This document shows positions 1 to 8,498 of a stretch of 64,000 nt of DNA, piece by piece. The stretch lies in contig CAJUTL010000004.1 in NCBI GenBank assembly GCA_910589395.1, forward strand, positions 1 through 64,000, written 5' to 3'. The DNA comes from an uncultured Oscillospiraceae bacterium (GTDB taxonomy: Bacteria > Bacillota > Clostridia > Oscillospirales > Acutalibacteraceae). Under the pieces are notes generated by a model. The model saw only the letters and a program-made list of their open reading frames with translations, was not told where the DNA came from and searched no databases. Position numbers and translations under genes: made by a program. Each line of letters opens with the position of its first letter. Positions within the stretch are counted from its first letter, which is position 1.

Positions 1-63
1 CCTACCTCACCTTCTATTCGCTTCCCCCGCTTTATTCAGTTTTTAGGGTACAATCCCAAATAG

Positions 64-92
64 AAAGCCTATCCAAACGGATAGGCTTTTTT
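64..92 (+). terminator. Rho-independent terminator
   Basis: A perfect 10-bp stem (AAGCCTATCC at 65-74 and its complement at 79-88) closes an AAAC loop and is followed by a T run. It probably ends a + strand gene lying upstream of the window. Confidence 0.85.
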
Positions 93-1056
93 GTGTCTTC
101 AGGATTCCTTCTCATGCGTTAGAAATGCAGTGAACCACTGCTTGTTATCTGAAAAGAAAGCAAGGTAAGCCTTGTTTTCTCGGGGAAGGATCCCGGTTTT
201 TAGTTATTAGTTGTAAGTAGTTAGTCGTTAGAAAAGGTCGAAATTCTTCGCCAGCGGCTCAGAATGACAGAGGGGAAATAAGTTCGATAAATTAGAATTT
301 GCAGCGTTGGTCACAACGCTTGTGCCGCTGCGCCCACTCGTGAAGCTACTTGGTGCAGGACACTGGTTTCCAGCCCGACCAACGGCGAGGTGCTTACTTC
401 CCACCTGTTATTACTGAACAGAAAGCAAGGAAATCTTGCTTTCTCGGTGAAGAATCTCGTCCTTCAGGAATTAAGGTCGAGATTCTTCGTTGCTATGCTC
501 CTCAGAATAACAGAGGGGAAAGTAGCTCGCTAAATTGGAATTCATTTGCCCTTTGCATCCCCTTATTTATAGAGGGGAAACAGACTGCTTCGCAGTCTGC
601 GGGGACCGCCGAACGGCGGTGGAAGGGATAGTCACACGTAGAAAGTGGCATAGAATCGCTAGTTAGAATCCCCTCAGTCACGGCAAAGCCGTGACTGCTT
701 TCTCCGCTTCGCTCCGGGTGCAAAGCGCAGAAAGCCATGGCTTTCTTGGCGCATTGTTCTGCACCGACCGAACCGACAGGTGAGACCGGTGCTGAACGGT
801 CTCCATTGGAGGCCAGCACCCCTTACTCGCGCAAGGGGAGCCTAAGGGCACTAAACTAAAATTTTCCGATTTACTTCCGGTCGGGTCGGAACCCAAACGC
901 CCGCACCAAGCAGGGCACGAGTGGGTGCGGCGCCTCGCCGTAAACTATAATTTAACAATTTTTATCGTCGGGTCAGAAGTTGCCATTTTGCGCCAAGTGG
1001 ATTCCTGACTGCCTGTGGTTCAGCCATCGAGTGCCAGTGCAACTCGCCGCCGCCGT
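93..1056. repeat. Intergenic repeat island
   Basis: I find no credible gene here; the open frames are repeat-derived. The stretch is a patchwork of modules seen elsewhere in the window: TAGTTGTTAG-like tracts (about 196-235), a GTCATTCTGA-type palindrome (405-511), GC-rich CGGGTCGG modules (301-380 in reverse, 874-940, 968-1055), a CTCAGTCACGGC/GCCGTGAC module (about 672-745), and short AGAAAGC...GCTTTCT palindromes nested inside them (154-180, 420-444, 729-746). Recurring spacers such as TTCGATAAATT and TTCGCTAAA join the modules. Confidence 0.8.
874..940 (+). repeat. GC-rich CGGGTCGG intergenic module
   Basis: A copy of a module of about 67 bases running CCGGTCGGGTCGGA, CCGCACCAAGCAGGGCACGAG and GGCGCCTCGCCG. 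Other copies: 968-1055, 19873-19940, 34074-34141, 34167-34238 and 12586-12652 (this orientation); 301-380, 19616-19679 and 22965-23033 (opposite). Every copy is intergenic. Confidence 0.8.
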
Positions 1057-1533
1057 TTACAGCTCCTCTTTTTCAGGAGGCTGAAATATGCTGCTCCATT
1101 CCTTTATATCCTCCGGAGTGATGGTGGTAAAAACCTCAGTTCCCGTTTGGTTTCGCTGTTCCAGACGGAGCAGAAGCTCTGACAGGGGTGTGTCTAAATA
1201 GCAAATTTGGACCTTTGCGCCCAGAGCTTTTGCCTCTGCGCGCTTTTCGTCCCTCTGCTCCTTGGCCCAAAAGCCAAAATCCAGGATCACGCTGATCCCT
1301 TTTGTCAGCAGCTCACGGCCCAACTTCCACATCAGCGCTTCGATCTGGTCATGGCGCTGGTCGTGCCCGTCGTCCACATGAAAATCGTTGCCGAACAGGA
1401 AAATATGCCATTCGTCCGGCGTAAAGCGCACTGCGTTTGTTTCGCGTTCCAGCTTCTTTGCTAGAGTGGTTTTCCCCGAGCAGGGCAGGCCTACCATCAG
1501 GGTAAGGACGGGCTGCTCTTTTTTTGATGCCAT
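1057..1533 (-). CDS. P-loop ATP-binding (zeta toxin/kinase-like) protein
   Basis: This is a small 158-residue P-loop NTPase. A Walker A motif, GLPCSGKTT, lies near the N-terminus and is followed by a kinase-like segment (RFTPDEWHIFLFG) and a run of charged helices, as in AAA_33/zeta-toxin-like small-molecule kinases. The substrate cannot be told from sequence. I chose the ATG at 1533 because GGGGGA sits about 8 bases before it; an upstream TTG at 1566 has no better site. It has its own promoter and no operon partners. The stop codon directly abuts a GC-rich repeat module at 968-1055. No partner antitoxin is visible, so a metabolic or repair kinase is as likely as a toxin. Confidence 0.75.
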   Translation of the reverse strand: MASKKEQPVLTLMVGLPCSGKTTLAKKLERETNAVRFTPDEWHIFLFGNDFHVDDGHDQRHDQIEALMWKLGRELLTKGISVILDFGFWAKEQRDEKRAEAKALGAKVQICYLDTPLSELLLRLEQRNQTGTEVFTTITPEDIKEWSSIFQPPEKEEL

Positions 1534-1592
1534 AAGCTCTATCCCCCGTAATGCTGAAATAGCCAAAAGTCGTGTATTAGCTCCTAAATCAT

Positions 1593-1622
1593 AGTATACA
1601 AGAATTCAGCCTTGCTTGACAA
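1593..1622 (-). promoter_or_regulatory. SigA-type promoter of the P-loop kinase gene
   Basis: On the - strand, TTGTCA (1617-1622) and TATACT (1593-1598) are separated by 18 bases, about 60 bases upstream of the chosen start. Confidence 0.65.
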
Positions 1623-1757
1623 GGGCAAATGCGGCCAGAGCCTCCAAGCGCTGACCGGATATGTCCGCCGCCCATAAAACCCGGATTTTCCCTGATCAGG
1701 CGCGGCTGTTGGCAAAGGGAACAGGGAGCTGTCAGGAAGCTTGTCGAAGACTTTCCG

Positions 1758-1786
1758 TTGAACTTCTCTAAAAAGTGTGATACGAT
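1758..1786 (+). promoter_or_regulatory. SigA-type promoter of the lipoprotein gene
   Basis: TTGAAC (1758-1763), a 17-base spacer and TACGAT (1781-1786) lie about 30 bases before the start codon at 1818. It may drive the run of genes to about 5.6 kb. Confidence 0.6.
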
Positions 1787-1817
1787 AGGCGTACCGACGG
1801 GAAGGAGGCTTTCGTGA

Positions 1818-2324
1818 ATGAAGCAAATGATTGCGGCGGCCGGCCTGCTTTTCGGTCTTGCCCTTCTTCTTACCGCCTGCGGCCCGCAAGAACCGCAAAA
1901 AACTATTTCTAAAGAGCTTGGGATCGATGTATCTCAAGGCACTGTGGCCATCGATTTTGACAGCCACGGCGGGTTTCATGGAGACGGAGTGGCCTGTGCT
2001 GCCCTGCAATTTTCCGATGCAAGGGCGCTGGAGCAAATTGAAAAAAGCGGTCAGTGGAGGAAGTTTCCCCTGGAGGAAACCGTGCAGGCTTTGGTATATG
2101 GAATAGAAGAGGGAACAAGCCGGATCGGGCCGTTTTTGACAGATGAGGAAGGCAATTCCCTGGTACCGGAGATCCGGGAGGGCTACTATCTTTTGATCGA
2201 TCGGCAGGCGGAGCCCGGGAAAGCCACGGGGGCGGATATGTTGCACAGAAGCTCCTTCAACCTTACCTTGGGCCTTTATGATACGGCGACCCAAACCCTG
2301 TACTATTGCAAGCTGGATACCTGA
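1818..2324 (+). CDS. Putative lipoprotein, unknown function
   Basis: The 168-residue product has a short lipoprotein signal: MKQM, a hydrophobic stretch and the lipobox LLTAC, with the modified Cys near residue 21. It should therefore be anchored to the outer face of the membrane. The mature domain is soluble with alternating strands and contains a GFHGDGVACAALQFSD segment; I do not recognise its family. AAGGAGG at 1802-1808 is well placed for the ATG at 1818. The next gene starts 24 bases after its stop, so the two are probably cotranscribed. It might report on, or bind, something outside the cell, but nothing in the sequence identifies a ligand. Confidence 0.8.
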   Translation: MKQMIAAAGLLFGLALLLTACGPQEPQKTISKELGIDVSQGTVAIDFDSHGGFHGDGVACAALQFSDARALEQIEKSGQWRKFPLEETVQALVYGIEEGTSRIGPFLTDEEGNSLVPEIREGYYLLIDRQAEPGKATGADMLHRSSFNLTLGLYDTATQTLYYCKLDT

Positions 2325-2347
2325 TCCCTTTAATATGGAGAAACGCT

Positions 2348-2989
2348 ATGGAAAAAATGACGAAGGCACTGCTGGAATACTGTGAAGGGCAGATCCTGCC
2401 CCTGTATTTGGCCCACGATAAGGCCCACGGGCCGGAGCATGTCCGTACAGTGATCCAAAACAGCCTGGAGCTGGCGGAGCAGCTGCCGGAATGCCGTGGC
2501 GTGGACCTTGACATGGTCTACACTGTGGCGGTGTACCACGATGTGGGGATCCGGTATGGCAGGAAAAATCACGAGGCCGCTTCCGGAAAATGGCTGATGG
2601 AGGACGAGGCCCTGAAGCGCTGGTTTACGGAGGAACAGCGGCAAACCATGCGGGAGGCCGTGGAGGATCACCGGGCTTCCCGGCAGGAGCCGCCTCGGAA
2701 TCTTTACGGGCGGATCGTCAGCGAAGCGGACAGAGATCTGGAGCCGGAACGCATTGTGCGGCGCTGCATGGAATACGGAGTAGAAAAATGCCCGGGCTTA
2801 TCAGACGAAGAGCAGATCCGCCGCACAGTAGAGCATGTCCGGGAGAAATACGGAGAGGGCGGTTACCTTCATTTATGGCTCCCCTGTCCGAAAAACGAAA
2901 TGGGCCTTGCCACCCTGCGGGAGTGGCTGAAAACCGAAGAGCTGGAGAACAGGTGCCGGGCCTGGCTTCTGGAGGTCTGCGGCTGTTAA
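2348..2989 (+). CDS. HD-domain phosphohydrolase
   Basis: A 213-residue protein of the HD metal-dependent phosphohydrolase superfamily. The expected motifs appear in order: GPEH (first metal His), YHDVG (the HD doublet), VEDHR and EADRD (distal metal Asp). These proteins hydrolyse nucleotides or other phosphate esters; the substrate here is unknown. I chose the internal ATG at 2348 (MEKMTKALLEY), since the longer frame would overlap the preceding lipoprotein gene and lacks a ribosome binding site. It lies between a lipoprotein and a split-barrel flavoprotein in the same direction and is probably in one transcript with them. Confidence 0.8.
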   Translation: MEKMTKALLEYCEGQILPLYLAHDKAHGPEHVRTVIQNSLELAEQLPECRGVDLDMVYTVAVYHDVGIRYGRKNHEAASGKWLMEDEALKRWFTEEQRQTMREAVEDHRASRQEPPRNLYGRIVSEADRDLEPERIVRRCMEYGVEKCPGLSDEEQIRRTVEHVREKYGEGGYLHLWLPCPKNEMGLATLREWLKTEELENRCRAWLLEVCGC

Positions 2990-3010
2990 AAGCAAAAGGA
3001 GCAAAATTCC

Positions 3011-3523
3011 ATGGAATTTCGGAAGATGCGCAGAACGAATCAGGATATTTCCCAAAAGGAATGTGAGGAAATACTACAACGGAGCACGGCGGGCGTGCTG
3101 GCGGTGCTGGGCGATGGGGAATATCCCTATGCGGTGCCTCTGAGCTTTGTGTATTACAAGGGGCTGCTTTATTTTCACTGTGCCAAAGAGGGGCATAAGC
3201 TGGACGCGATACAGCGCAGCCGGAAAGCGTCCTTCTGCGTGATCGACCAGGATAAGCTGGTGCCGGAGGAATACACCACCTATTACCGCAGCGTGATCAC
3301 CTTCGGGCAGGCGGAGCTTGTCAGCGACCCGCGGGAGCAGCACGACGCTTTGCTGCTGCTGGCGGAAAAATACTGCCCGGCGGATACGCCCGCACACCGG
3401 GAGGAAAAATCCACCGGCACGCAGGGTTACACCGCTGTGATCCGGCTGACCGTTGAGCATATGACAGGAAAAGAAGGGAAGGCCCTGGCACAGCAGCGCA
3501 GGGCGGAAGGGAGCAAACAATGA
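3011..3523 (+). CDS. Pyridoxamine 5'-phosphate oxidase-like (NimA-type) flavoprotein
   Basis: The 170-residue protein has the FMN-binding split-barrel pattern of the PNPOx-like/nitroimidazole-reductase group: an N-terminal helix, GVLAVLGDGEYPYAVPLSFVY, then YFHCAKEGHKLDAIQ, where the KEGHK stretch is the cofactor-site region of this group, and a C-terminal SVITFGQAELV strand. Related proteins reduce small molecules or bind flavin or haem. Only the family can be assigned. AAAGGAG lies 10 bases upstream of the ATG, and its stop overlaps the next start as ATGA, so the two genes are translationally coupled. Confidence 0.85.
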   Translation: MEFRKMRRTNQDISQKECEEILQRSTAGVLAVLGDGEYPYAVPLSFVYYKGLLYFHCAKEGHKLDAIQRSRKASFCVIDQDKLVPEEYTTYYRSVITFGQAELVSDPREQHDALLLLAEKYCPADTPAHREEKSTGTQGYTAVIRLTVEHMTGKEGKALAQQRRAEGSKQ

Positions 3524-4530
3524 CCACCGTTTATTTTGTGCGCCACTGCCAATCGGACCATTCGGTCCACGACGACAGAATCAGGCCCCTGACCCCCAAG
3601 GGCTTGGAGGACAGCAGGCGCGTCACGGAATTTCTCAGGGACAAGCCCATTGAGGCGGTGCTTTCCAGCCCCTACCGCCGGGCAATGGATACGGTGCAGG
3701 ATTTTGCCGATACGCGCGGTTTTTCCATCGAAGCCGTGGAGGATTTCCGGGAAAGGGCCGTGGGAGACCGCTGGGTAGAGGATTTTATGGCCTTTGTCAA
3801 ACGCCATTGGGAAAATAGAGACTACCGGGAGCCCGGCGGAGAAAGCCTGCGGCAGGTGCAGGCCCGGAACCTTGCGGCGCTGGGAGAGGTGCTGAAGCGG
3901 TATCAGGGAAAAACCATTGCCGTGGGCACCCATGGCACGGCCCTTTCCAGCATCGTCAATTTTTATCAGCCCAAATTCGGCTTCGAGCAGTTTGCGCAAA
4001 TCATTGATTTGATGCCTTGGGTAGTAAAATTCGAATTTTCCGGCCAGGATTGCCGCTCCATTACAGGCTATGATCTGTTTGAAAATACGGAGGCTTCCCT
4101 GTATCAAAAAAGCGGGGATTTGGTGCAGGCAGAGGCGGGAAGCTATGTGGGCGTGGGACTCTATGTAAAAAACAGCCCCCGGGCAGTGGAGCTGTACCGG
4201 AAGGCCTTTGGGCTGGAGCTGGGTTATCATGTGAAAAACGAGGACGGCACCTATTTTCACTCAGAGTTGACTCAGAGGGAGCAGGAGGTGCTTTCCGTGG
4301 TGGAAGCAAAACCGGAATGGGAAAACCCGGTAGAGCTGGGGCTCACCTTTGAAACGAGGGAAGCGCTGGAAAGGGCGTTTGCCGTTTTGAAGGAGGGCGG
4401 AGCCGTGGAGCTGGAGCCCTGTGAGCTGCCCTGGAGCCCCTGGGCCGCCGGAGTCAGGGACCGCTTTGGGGTGCGCTGGTATCTGACCTTGCGGCAGCAT
4501 CTTCCGGCTGAAGATTTTTTGGAGAAATAG
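3520..4530 (+). CDS. Histidine phosphatase fused to a VOC/glyoxalase-like domain
   Basis: The 336-residue protein has two parts. Residues 1 to about 175 form a phosphoglycerate-mutase-type histidine phosphatase: VYFVRHCQS carries the phospho-accepting His (residue 9), SSPYRRAMDT is the second arginine loop, and GTHGTAL holds the second catalytic His near 140. Residues about 205-330 form a vicinal-oxygen-chelate (glyoxalase/PhnB-like) domain beginning YVGVGLYVKNSPRAVELY and ending with a DRFGVRWYL strand. The pair suggests dephosphorylation linked to binding or modification of a small metabolite; no substrate is evident. Its ATGA overlap with the flavoprotein gene puts both in one operon. Confidence 0.85.
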   Translation: MTTVYFVRHCQSDHSVHDDRIRPLTPKGLEDSRRVTEFLRDKPIEAVLSSPYRRAMDTVQDFADTRGFSIEAVEDFRERAVGDRWVEDFMAFVKRHWENRDYREPGGESLRQVQARNLAALGEVLKRYQGKTIAVGTHGTALSSIVNFYQPKFGFEQFAQIIDLMPWVVKFEFSGQDCRSITGYDLFENTEASLYQKSGDLVQAEAGSYVGVGLYVKNSPRAVELYRKAFGLELGYHVKNEDGTYFHSELTQREQEVLSVVEAKPEWENPVELGLTFETREALERAFAVLKEGGAVELEPCELPWSPWAAGVRDRFGVRWYLTLRQHLPAEDFLEK

Positions 4531-4570
4531 AAGGCGTATTGTGGAAAAACGCAAAAGGAAGGCGGTCATC

Positions 4571-5394
4571 ATGCGCGAAAGCGATCGGGAAACCTAGGAG
4601 TTTTACGAAAACGGCGCGGAGATCGGCAGGCTGGAGCGGGGGCTGGGAAAGGTGGAGGCGGCAAGAACAAAGGAGCTGCTTTCCCGCCTGCTGCCCGAAG
4701 GAAGGCTGCGGCTCTGTGATATCGGCGGCGGAATAGGGTATTATGCCGATTGGCTGGCGGGACTTGGCCACGAGGTGACCCTGGTGGAGCTTGCCCCCTC
4801 GGCGGTGGAATATGCCCGGGCCCACCAGACCGCCCCCTATCGGGCGGAAACGGGTGACGCCAGAGATCTTTCCCTGCTGGAAAGCGGAAGCATGGACGCG
4901 GCGCTGCTGATGGGCCCGCTGTACCACCTTCTGGAGCGGGAGGAACGGCTTTTGGCCCTGCGGGAGGCGCACCGCATGCTGAAGCCTGGCGGACTGCTGA
5001 TTGCCGCCGGGATCTCCAAATTCAGCTCCGCCACCTGGGCGGTGTCCGTGTACGGCGAAAAAATGATTTTCTAGACGATGAGGTCTACTTCGGCATGCTG
5101 GAGGGGGAAATTTTGGAAAACCGGCATATTCGGCCTAGGAAATATCCCAATTTCCTGTCCCGCGCCTATTTCCACACACCGGAGGGACTGCGGGAGGAGC
5201 TTGCGGAGGGAGGCCTTTCCCCGGAAGGGCTGTATGCGGTGGAGGGCTGTATCTGGTTCTGCCCCACCCTGCAGGAAAAATGGGAACGCCCCGAAAGCCG
5301 GGAGCGGCTGCTCAGGCTTGTCCGCATGACAGAGCAGGAGCCCTCCCTGCTGGGCGTCAGCCCCCACTTTCTGGCGGTGGGAAGAAAGCCTTAA
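4571..5394 (+). pseudogene. Class I SAM-dependent methyltransferase, broken
   Basis: Read as one gene this would encode a methyltransferase of about 275 residues. Motif I is CDIGGGIGYYADWLAGLG with VELAPSA following, and a LLMGPLYHLLE motif IV and a KPGG motif are present. Two lesions break it. A TAG at 4595-4597 interrupts codon 9, where CAG (Gln) would fit RET-EFYENG. A frameshift in a six-A run at 5058-5063 ends the frame at 5074, and one extra A would restore EKNDFLDDEVYF and carry on to a stop at 5394. The C-terminal half is intact in the shifted frame. The lesions could be real decay or one real and one sequencing error; two together favour decay. The substrate is unknown. Confidence 0.8.
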
Positions 5395-5577
5395 AAGGGG
5401 GGAAGAAAAAAGAGCTTCAAAATCCCCTCTATTCCGCCCACCACCAATAAGATCATTCGCTTTCCGAACGATGTAATCGAGCAGGTGGAGGGCGCCATTC
5501 AGGGAAAGGACTGCACCTTTTCCGCCTTCGTGATCGCGGCGGTGCGGGCGGCTTTGAAAGAGCTGGAAACAGAATAG
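5395..5577 (+). pseudogene. Ribbon-helix-helix (YlcI/YnfO-like) small protein lacking a start codon
   Basis: In the frame ending at TAG 5575-5577 the sequence reads SFKIPSIPPTTNKIIRFPND then a helix EQVEGAIQGKDCTFSAF and AAVRAALKELE, which looks like a ribbon-helix-helix DNA-binding protein of about 55 residues. No ATG, GTG or TTG lies between the upstream in-frame stop (5392-5394) and the conserved part. A G-rich stretch at 5397-5402 is spaced like a ribosome binding site for the AAG at 5410, which could be a mutated ATG. It is therefore a remnant, or is started from a rare codon such as ATC or ATT. It directly follows the methyltransferase pseudogene. Confidence 0.5.
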
Positions 5578-5586
5578 GACAAAAAG

Positions 5587-5620
5587 AAAATCGCCAAGCC
5601 TTTTGCGGTTTCCTTTTTTG
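5587..5620 (+). terminator. Probable Rho-independent terminator
   Basis: An imperfect stem (AAATCGC with GCGGTTT) is followed by TTTTTT at about 5614-5619, just after the ribbon-helix-helix remnant and before the larA promoter. Confidence 0.5.
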
Positions 5621-5644
5621 TTTCCCTTTTCCGGAAAAGTGTGT

Positions 5645-5650
5645 TATACT
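5645..5650 (+). promoter_or_regulatory. -10 element upstream of larA
   Basis: TATACT, preceded by TGT, lies 48 bases before the larA start. No convincing -35 hexamer is spaced to it, so only the -10 is annotated. Confidence 0.4.
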
Positions 5651-5697
5651 ATCCCAAAATGGCGAAATAGATTTCACAGCATGGAAGGGACCGTTTT

Positions 5698-6990
5698 ATG
5701 GCGATCACAATTCCCTTTGGCACAGTGGGCATGGTGCTTCATGAAGAGCTGACCCGTGCGGAGGTTTTGGAATCGAATATCGACAGGCTGCGGGTCGCTC
5801 AGTCGGAGGACGAGCTGGTGCAGGCGGCAATGGCTGAGCCCATTGCCAGCCCCCGTCTGCGGGAGCTGGCGGCGGGGAAGAAAACCTGCACGGTGATCAT
5901 CAGCGATCATACCCGGCCGGTGCCCAGCCGCCATATTCTGCCCTTCCTTCTGGAGGAGCTGCGGCAGGGAAATCCGGCTATTGAGATTACTTTGCTGGTG
6001 GCCACCGGCTGTCACCGGGCTTCCTCCGCAGAAGAGCTGGCGGCTAAGCTGGGGCCGAAGATCATGGCGAAGGAAAAAATTGTGATCCACGACAGCCAGG
6101 ATCCTTCCGGCAATGTAAAGGTGGGGGTGCTCCCTTCCGGGGCTGATCTGGTCATAGACCGGCTGGCGGCGGAAACAGAGCTGCTGGTGGCGGAGGGCTT
6201 TATTGAGCCTCATTTCTTTGCCGGCTTTTCAGGAGGGCGCAAGAGTGTTCTGCCCGGAGTGTGCGACAAGGTCACCGTGCTGGGCAACCACTGCGCAAAA
6301 TTTATTGATTCTCCCTATGCCCGAACAGGCGTGCTGGAGAATAACCCCATTCATGCCGATATGCTGGCCGCGGTAAAAATGGCCGGGCTGGCTTATATTG
6401 TCAACGTGATCATTGATGAGGATAAACGGATAGCGGCCGCCTTTGCGGGGGACCCCATAGCCGCCCACCGAAGGGGCTGTGAATTGCTGCTGGACTACTG
6501 CCAGGTTCAACCGGAAAGGCCGGGGGATATTGTCATCTCCTCCAATGGGGGCTATCCATTGGATCAGAACATCTATCAAAGCGTGAAGGGGATCACGGCG
6601 GCTGAGGCCGCTGCCGCCGAAGGGGCGGTGCTCATTATGGTAAGCGAATGCGGAGACGGCCATGGCGGCGTCGATTTCTATGAGGCCCTGAAAAACTGTG
6701 CTTCGGCCCAGGCTTTGCTGGACGAAGTCAGGGCTACTCCCCAGGAGAAGACCAAGCCGGATCAGTGGCAGTACCAGATCATGGCCCGGGTCCTGACAAA
6801 GCACAGGGTGATCTTTGTTTCCGCCCCGGAGCAGGAAAAAAAGCTTCGGGAGATGAAAATGGACTGGGCCCCCGATGTGGATACCGCCCTGGCTCTGGCC
6901 CGAAGGCTGAAAGGGGCGGACGCTCACCTGGTGGTGATCCCCAACGGCATTTCCGTGATGGTACGGGAAGAGAAAAAAGATGTTTCGTAA
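5698..6990 (+). CDS. larA: Nickel-dependent lactate racemase LarA family protein
   Basis: The 430-residue protein matches LarA in length and in its catalytic motifs. These are SDHTRPVP (residues 69-76), GCHR with His106, EPHFFAGFSGGRKS with His172 and Lys182, and GNHCAKF with His198, each two residues earlier than the known Lactiplantibacillus plantarum residues 108, 174, 184 and 200. Lys184 of that enzyme carries the nickel-pincer cofactor and His200 binds nickel. The family racemises lactate or other 2-hydroxy acids in the cytoplasm. No cofactor genes larB, larC or larE are in the window, so the pincer must be made from elsewhere. GGAAGGGA precedes the ATG by about 8 bases. The exact 2-hydroxy acid is not determined by sequence. 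Confidence 0.85.
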   Translation: MAITIPFGTVGMVLHEELTRAEVLESNIDRLRVAQSEDELVQAAMAEPIASPRLRELAAGKKTCTVIISDHTRPVPSRHILPFLLEELRQGNPAIEITLLVATGCHRASSAEELAAKLGPKIMAKEKIVIHDSQDPSGNVKVGVLPSGADLVIDRLAAETELLVAEGFIEPHFFAGFSGGRKSVLPGVCDKVTVLGNHCAKFIDSPYARTGVLENNPIHADMLAAVKMAGLAYIVNVIIDEDKRIAAAFAGDPIAAHRRGCELLLDYCQVQPERPGDIVISSNGGYPLDQNIYQSVKGITAAEAAAAEGAVLIMVSECGDGHGGVDFYEALKNCASAQALLDEVRATPQEKTKPDQWQYQIMARVLTKHRVIFVSAPEQEKKLREMKMDWAPDVDTALALARRLKGADAHLVVIPNGISVMVREEKKDVS

Positions 6991-7030
6991 GGTTCGTTTT
7001 TGGTCAGCCTGAAAAAAAGGGGGGATCTTT

Positions 7031-8107
7031 GTGGAAAGGAAAGCGCTGATCGCCATGAGCGGCGGGGTAGATTCCAGCGTGGCGGCGCTTTTGGTGCGCC
7101 GGGCGGGGTATGAGGCCATGGGCGTTACCCTTCGGCTGTACGATAACGAGGACGCGGGGCTTTCCCGGGAAAAAACCTGCTGCTCCCTGGACGATGTAAA
7201 CGATGCCAGGGCGGTTTGTGCCCGGCTTCAGATTCCCTTTTACGTCTTTAACTTCAAGGAAAGCTTTCGCCGGGAGGTCATGGACCGGTTTACCGAGGCC
7301 TATGAAAGGGGGGAAACCCCCAACCCCTGTATCGACTGCAACCGGTATATCAAATTTGAAAAGCTGATGAGCAGGGCAAAGGAGATCGGCTGTGATACTG
7401 TGGCTACCGGGCATTACGCCAGGGTGGCCCGGGACGAAAGCGCCGGCCGCTGGCTGCTGAAAAAGGGCCTGGACGCTTCAAAGGACCAAAGCTATGTGCT
7501 GTATTCCCTGACTCAGGAGCAGCTTTCCCGGCTTCTGCTTCCTCTGGGGGAGCTTACCAAGGAGCAGGTGCGGCAGCTTGCGGAGGAAAACGGCTTTGTC
7601 AACGCGAAAAAGCGGGACAGCCAGGACATCTGCTTTGTGCCGGACGGAGACTACGCTGCCTTTATTGAGCGGCATACCGGGAAAAGTTTTGCCCCTGGCA
7701 GCTTTGTGGGAGCCGAGGGGCAGGTTTACGGGCAGCACAGAGGGATCATTCATTACACTATAGGCCAGCGGAAGGGCCTGGGCCTGTCCTTTCCCCAGCC
7801 CATGTATGTATGCGAAATAGACCCGGCGGCAAACGAAGTGCTGCTGGGGGAGCATGAGCGGCTTTTCTCTACAGAACTGATTGCTGAGGAGATCAATTTG
7901 ATTTCCCACGCTGAAATTTCAGAACCCATGAAGGTCAAGGCTAAAGTCCGCTACCGCCAGGCAGAGCAGCCAGCCACCGTAGTGCAGACCGGGCCGGATC
8001 AACTGAAAATCACCTTCGACCAGCCCCAGCGGGCCGTCACAAAGGGCCAGGCCGTGGTCCTGTACGACGGCGACACCGTGGTGGGCGGGGGGAGGATTGT
8101 GGGATAA
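7031..8107 (+). CDS. mnmA: tRNA-specific 2-thiouridylase MnmA
   Basis: This 358-residue protein thiolates U34 of the tRNAs for Lys, Glu and Gln, taking sulfur from a persulfide carrier and using ATP. The PP-loop SGGVDSS is at residues 10-16. The catalytic cysteines are Cys100 in TPNPCIDCN and Cys201 in DSQDICFVPDGDY. GHYAR, HRGIIHYTIGQRKGLG and the C-terminal beta-barrel domain are all present, so it is full length. The start is GTG at 7031 with GGGGGGA about 7 bases upstream. It follows larA by 40 bases, probably in the same transcript, with no obvious functional link. Confidence 0.97.
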   Translation: MERKALIAMSGGVDSSVAALLVRRAGYEAMGVTLRLYDNEDAGLSREKTCCSLDDVNDARAVCARLQIPFYVFNFKESFRREVMDRFTEAYERGETPNPCIDCNRYIKFEKLMSRAKEIGCDTVATGHYARVARDESAGRWLLKKGLDASKDQSYVLYSLTQEQLSRLLLPLGELTKEQVRQLAEENGFVNAKKRDSQDICFVPDGDYAAFIERHTGKSFAPGSFVGAEGQVYGQHRGIIHYTIGQRKGLGLSFPQPMYVCEIDPAANEVLLGEHERLFSTELIAEEINLISHAEISEPMKVKAKVRYRQAEQPATVVQTGPDQLKITFDQPQRAVTKGQAVVLYDGDTVVGGGRIVG

Positions 8108-8498
8108 TGAGTAATTAGCAATTAGAAGGTCAAGGGCGATTAGTTCGATAAATTGAAATTGGGCGGACTAATGACCAGCAGCAACCCTTGCCTCCCCTGA
8201 AAGGGGAGGGGGACCATGCTTTGCATGGTGGAGAGGTTCCAGCTTGCTGGCGACCCGCATAAAACTTGACTTTTCTGCCACATCACCATGGAACCCCTCA
8301 GTCAGCCTACGGCTGACAGCTTTCTACGCTTCGCTTCGGTTGCTGTGCCCCACCGGGGCACAGCAACCGAGCCGGCAGGCGAGAAAGCCAAGGGTGCCAT
8401 ATATATTCCAATTTATCGAACTAGCCCTTAATTACTAACTACTAATTACTAATTGCCCTTTCGCCCTTCTCTAACAACTAACTACTCACGACTAACAA
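8108..8498. repeat. Intergenic repeat island after mnmA
   Basis: No gene is seen. TAGTTGTTAG/AATTAGCAATTAG tracts flank the island on both sides (about 8107-8126 and 8428-8502). Between them lie a CCCCTGAAAGGGG hairpin region (about 8193-8240) and a module with CAGTCAGCCTACGGCTGAC and GTTGCTGTGCCCC inverted arms (8296-8396), which recurs in reverse at 12208-12380. Confidence 0.75.

Noticed and set aside
350-631. Short open frame in the first repeat island
   Set aside because: It consists of dispersed non-coding modules that recur in other gaps and has no protein-like features.
1057-1533. Zeta toxin of a toxin-antitoxin pair
   Set aside because: It has the P-loop and size, but no antitoxin gene lies next to it and the flanks are intergenic repeats.
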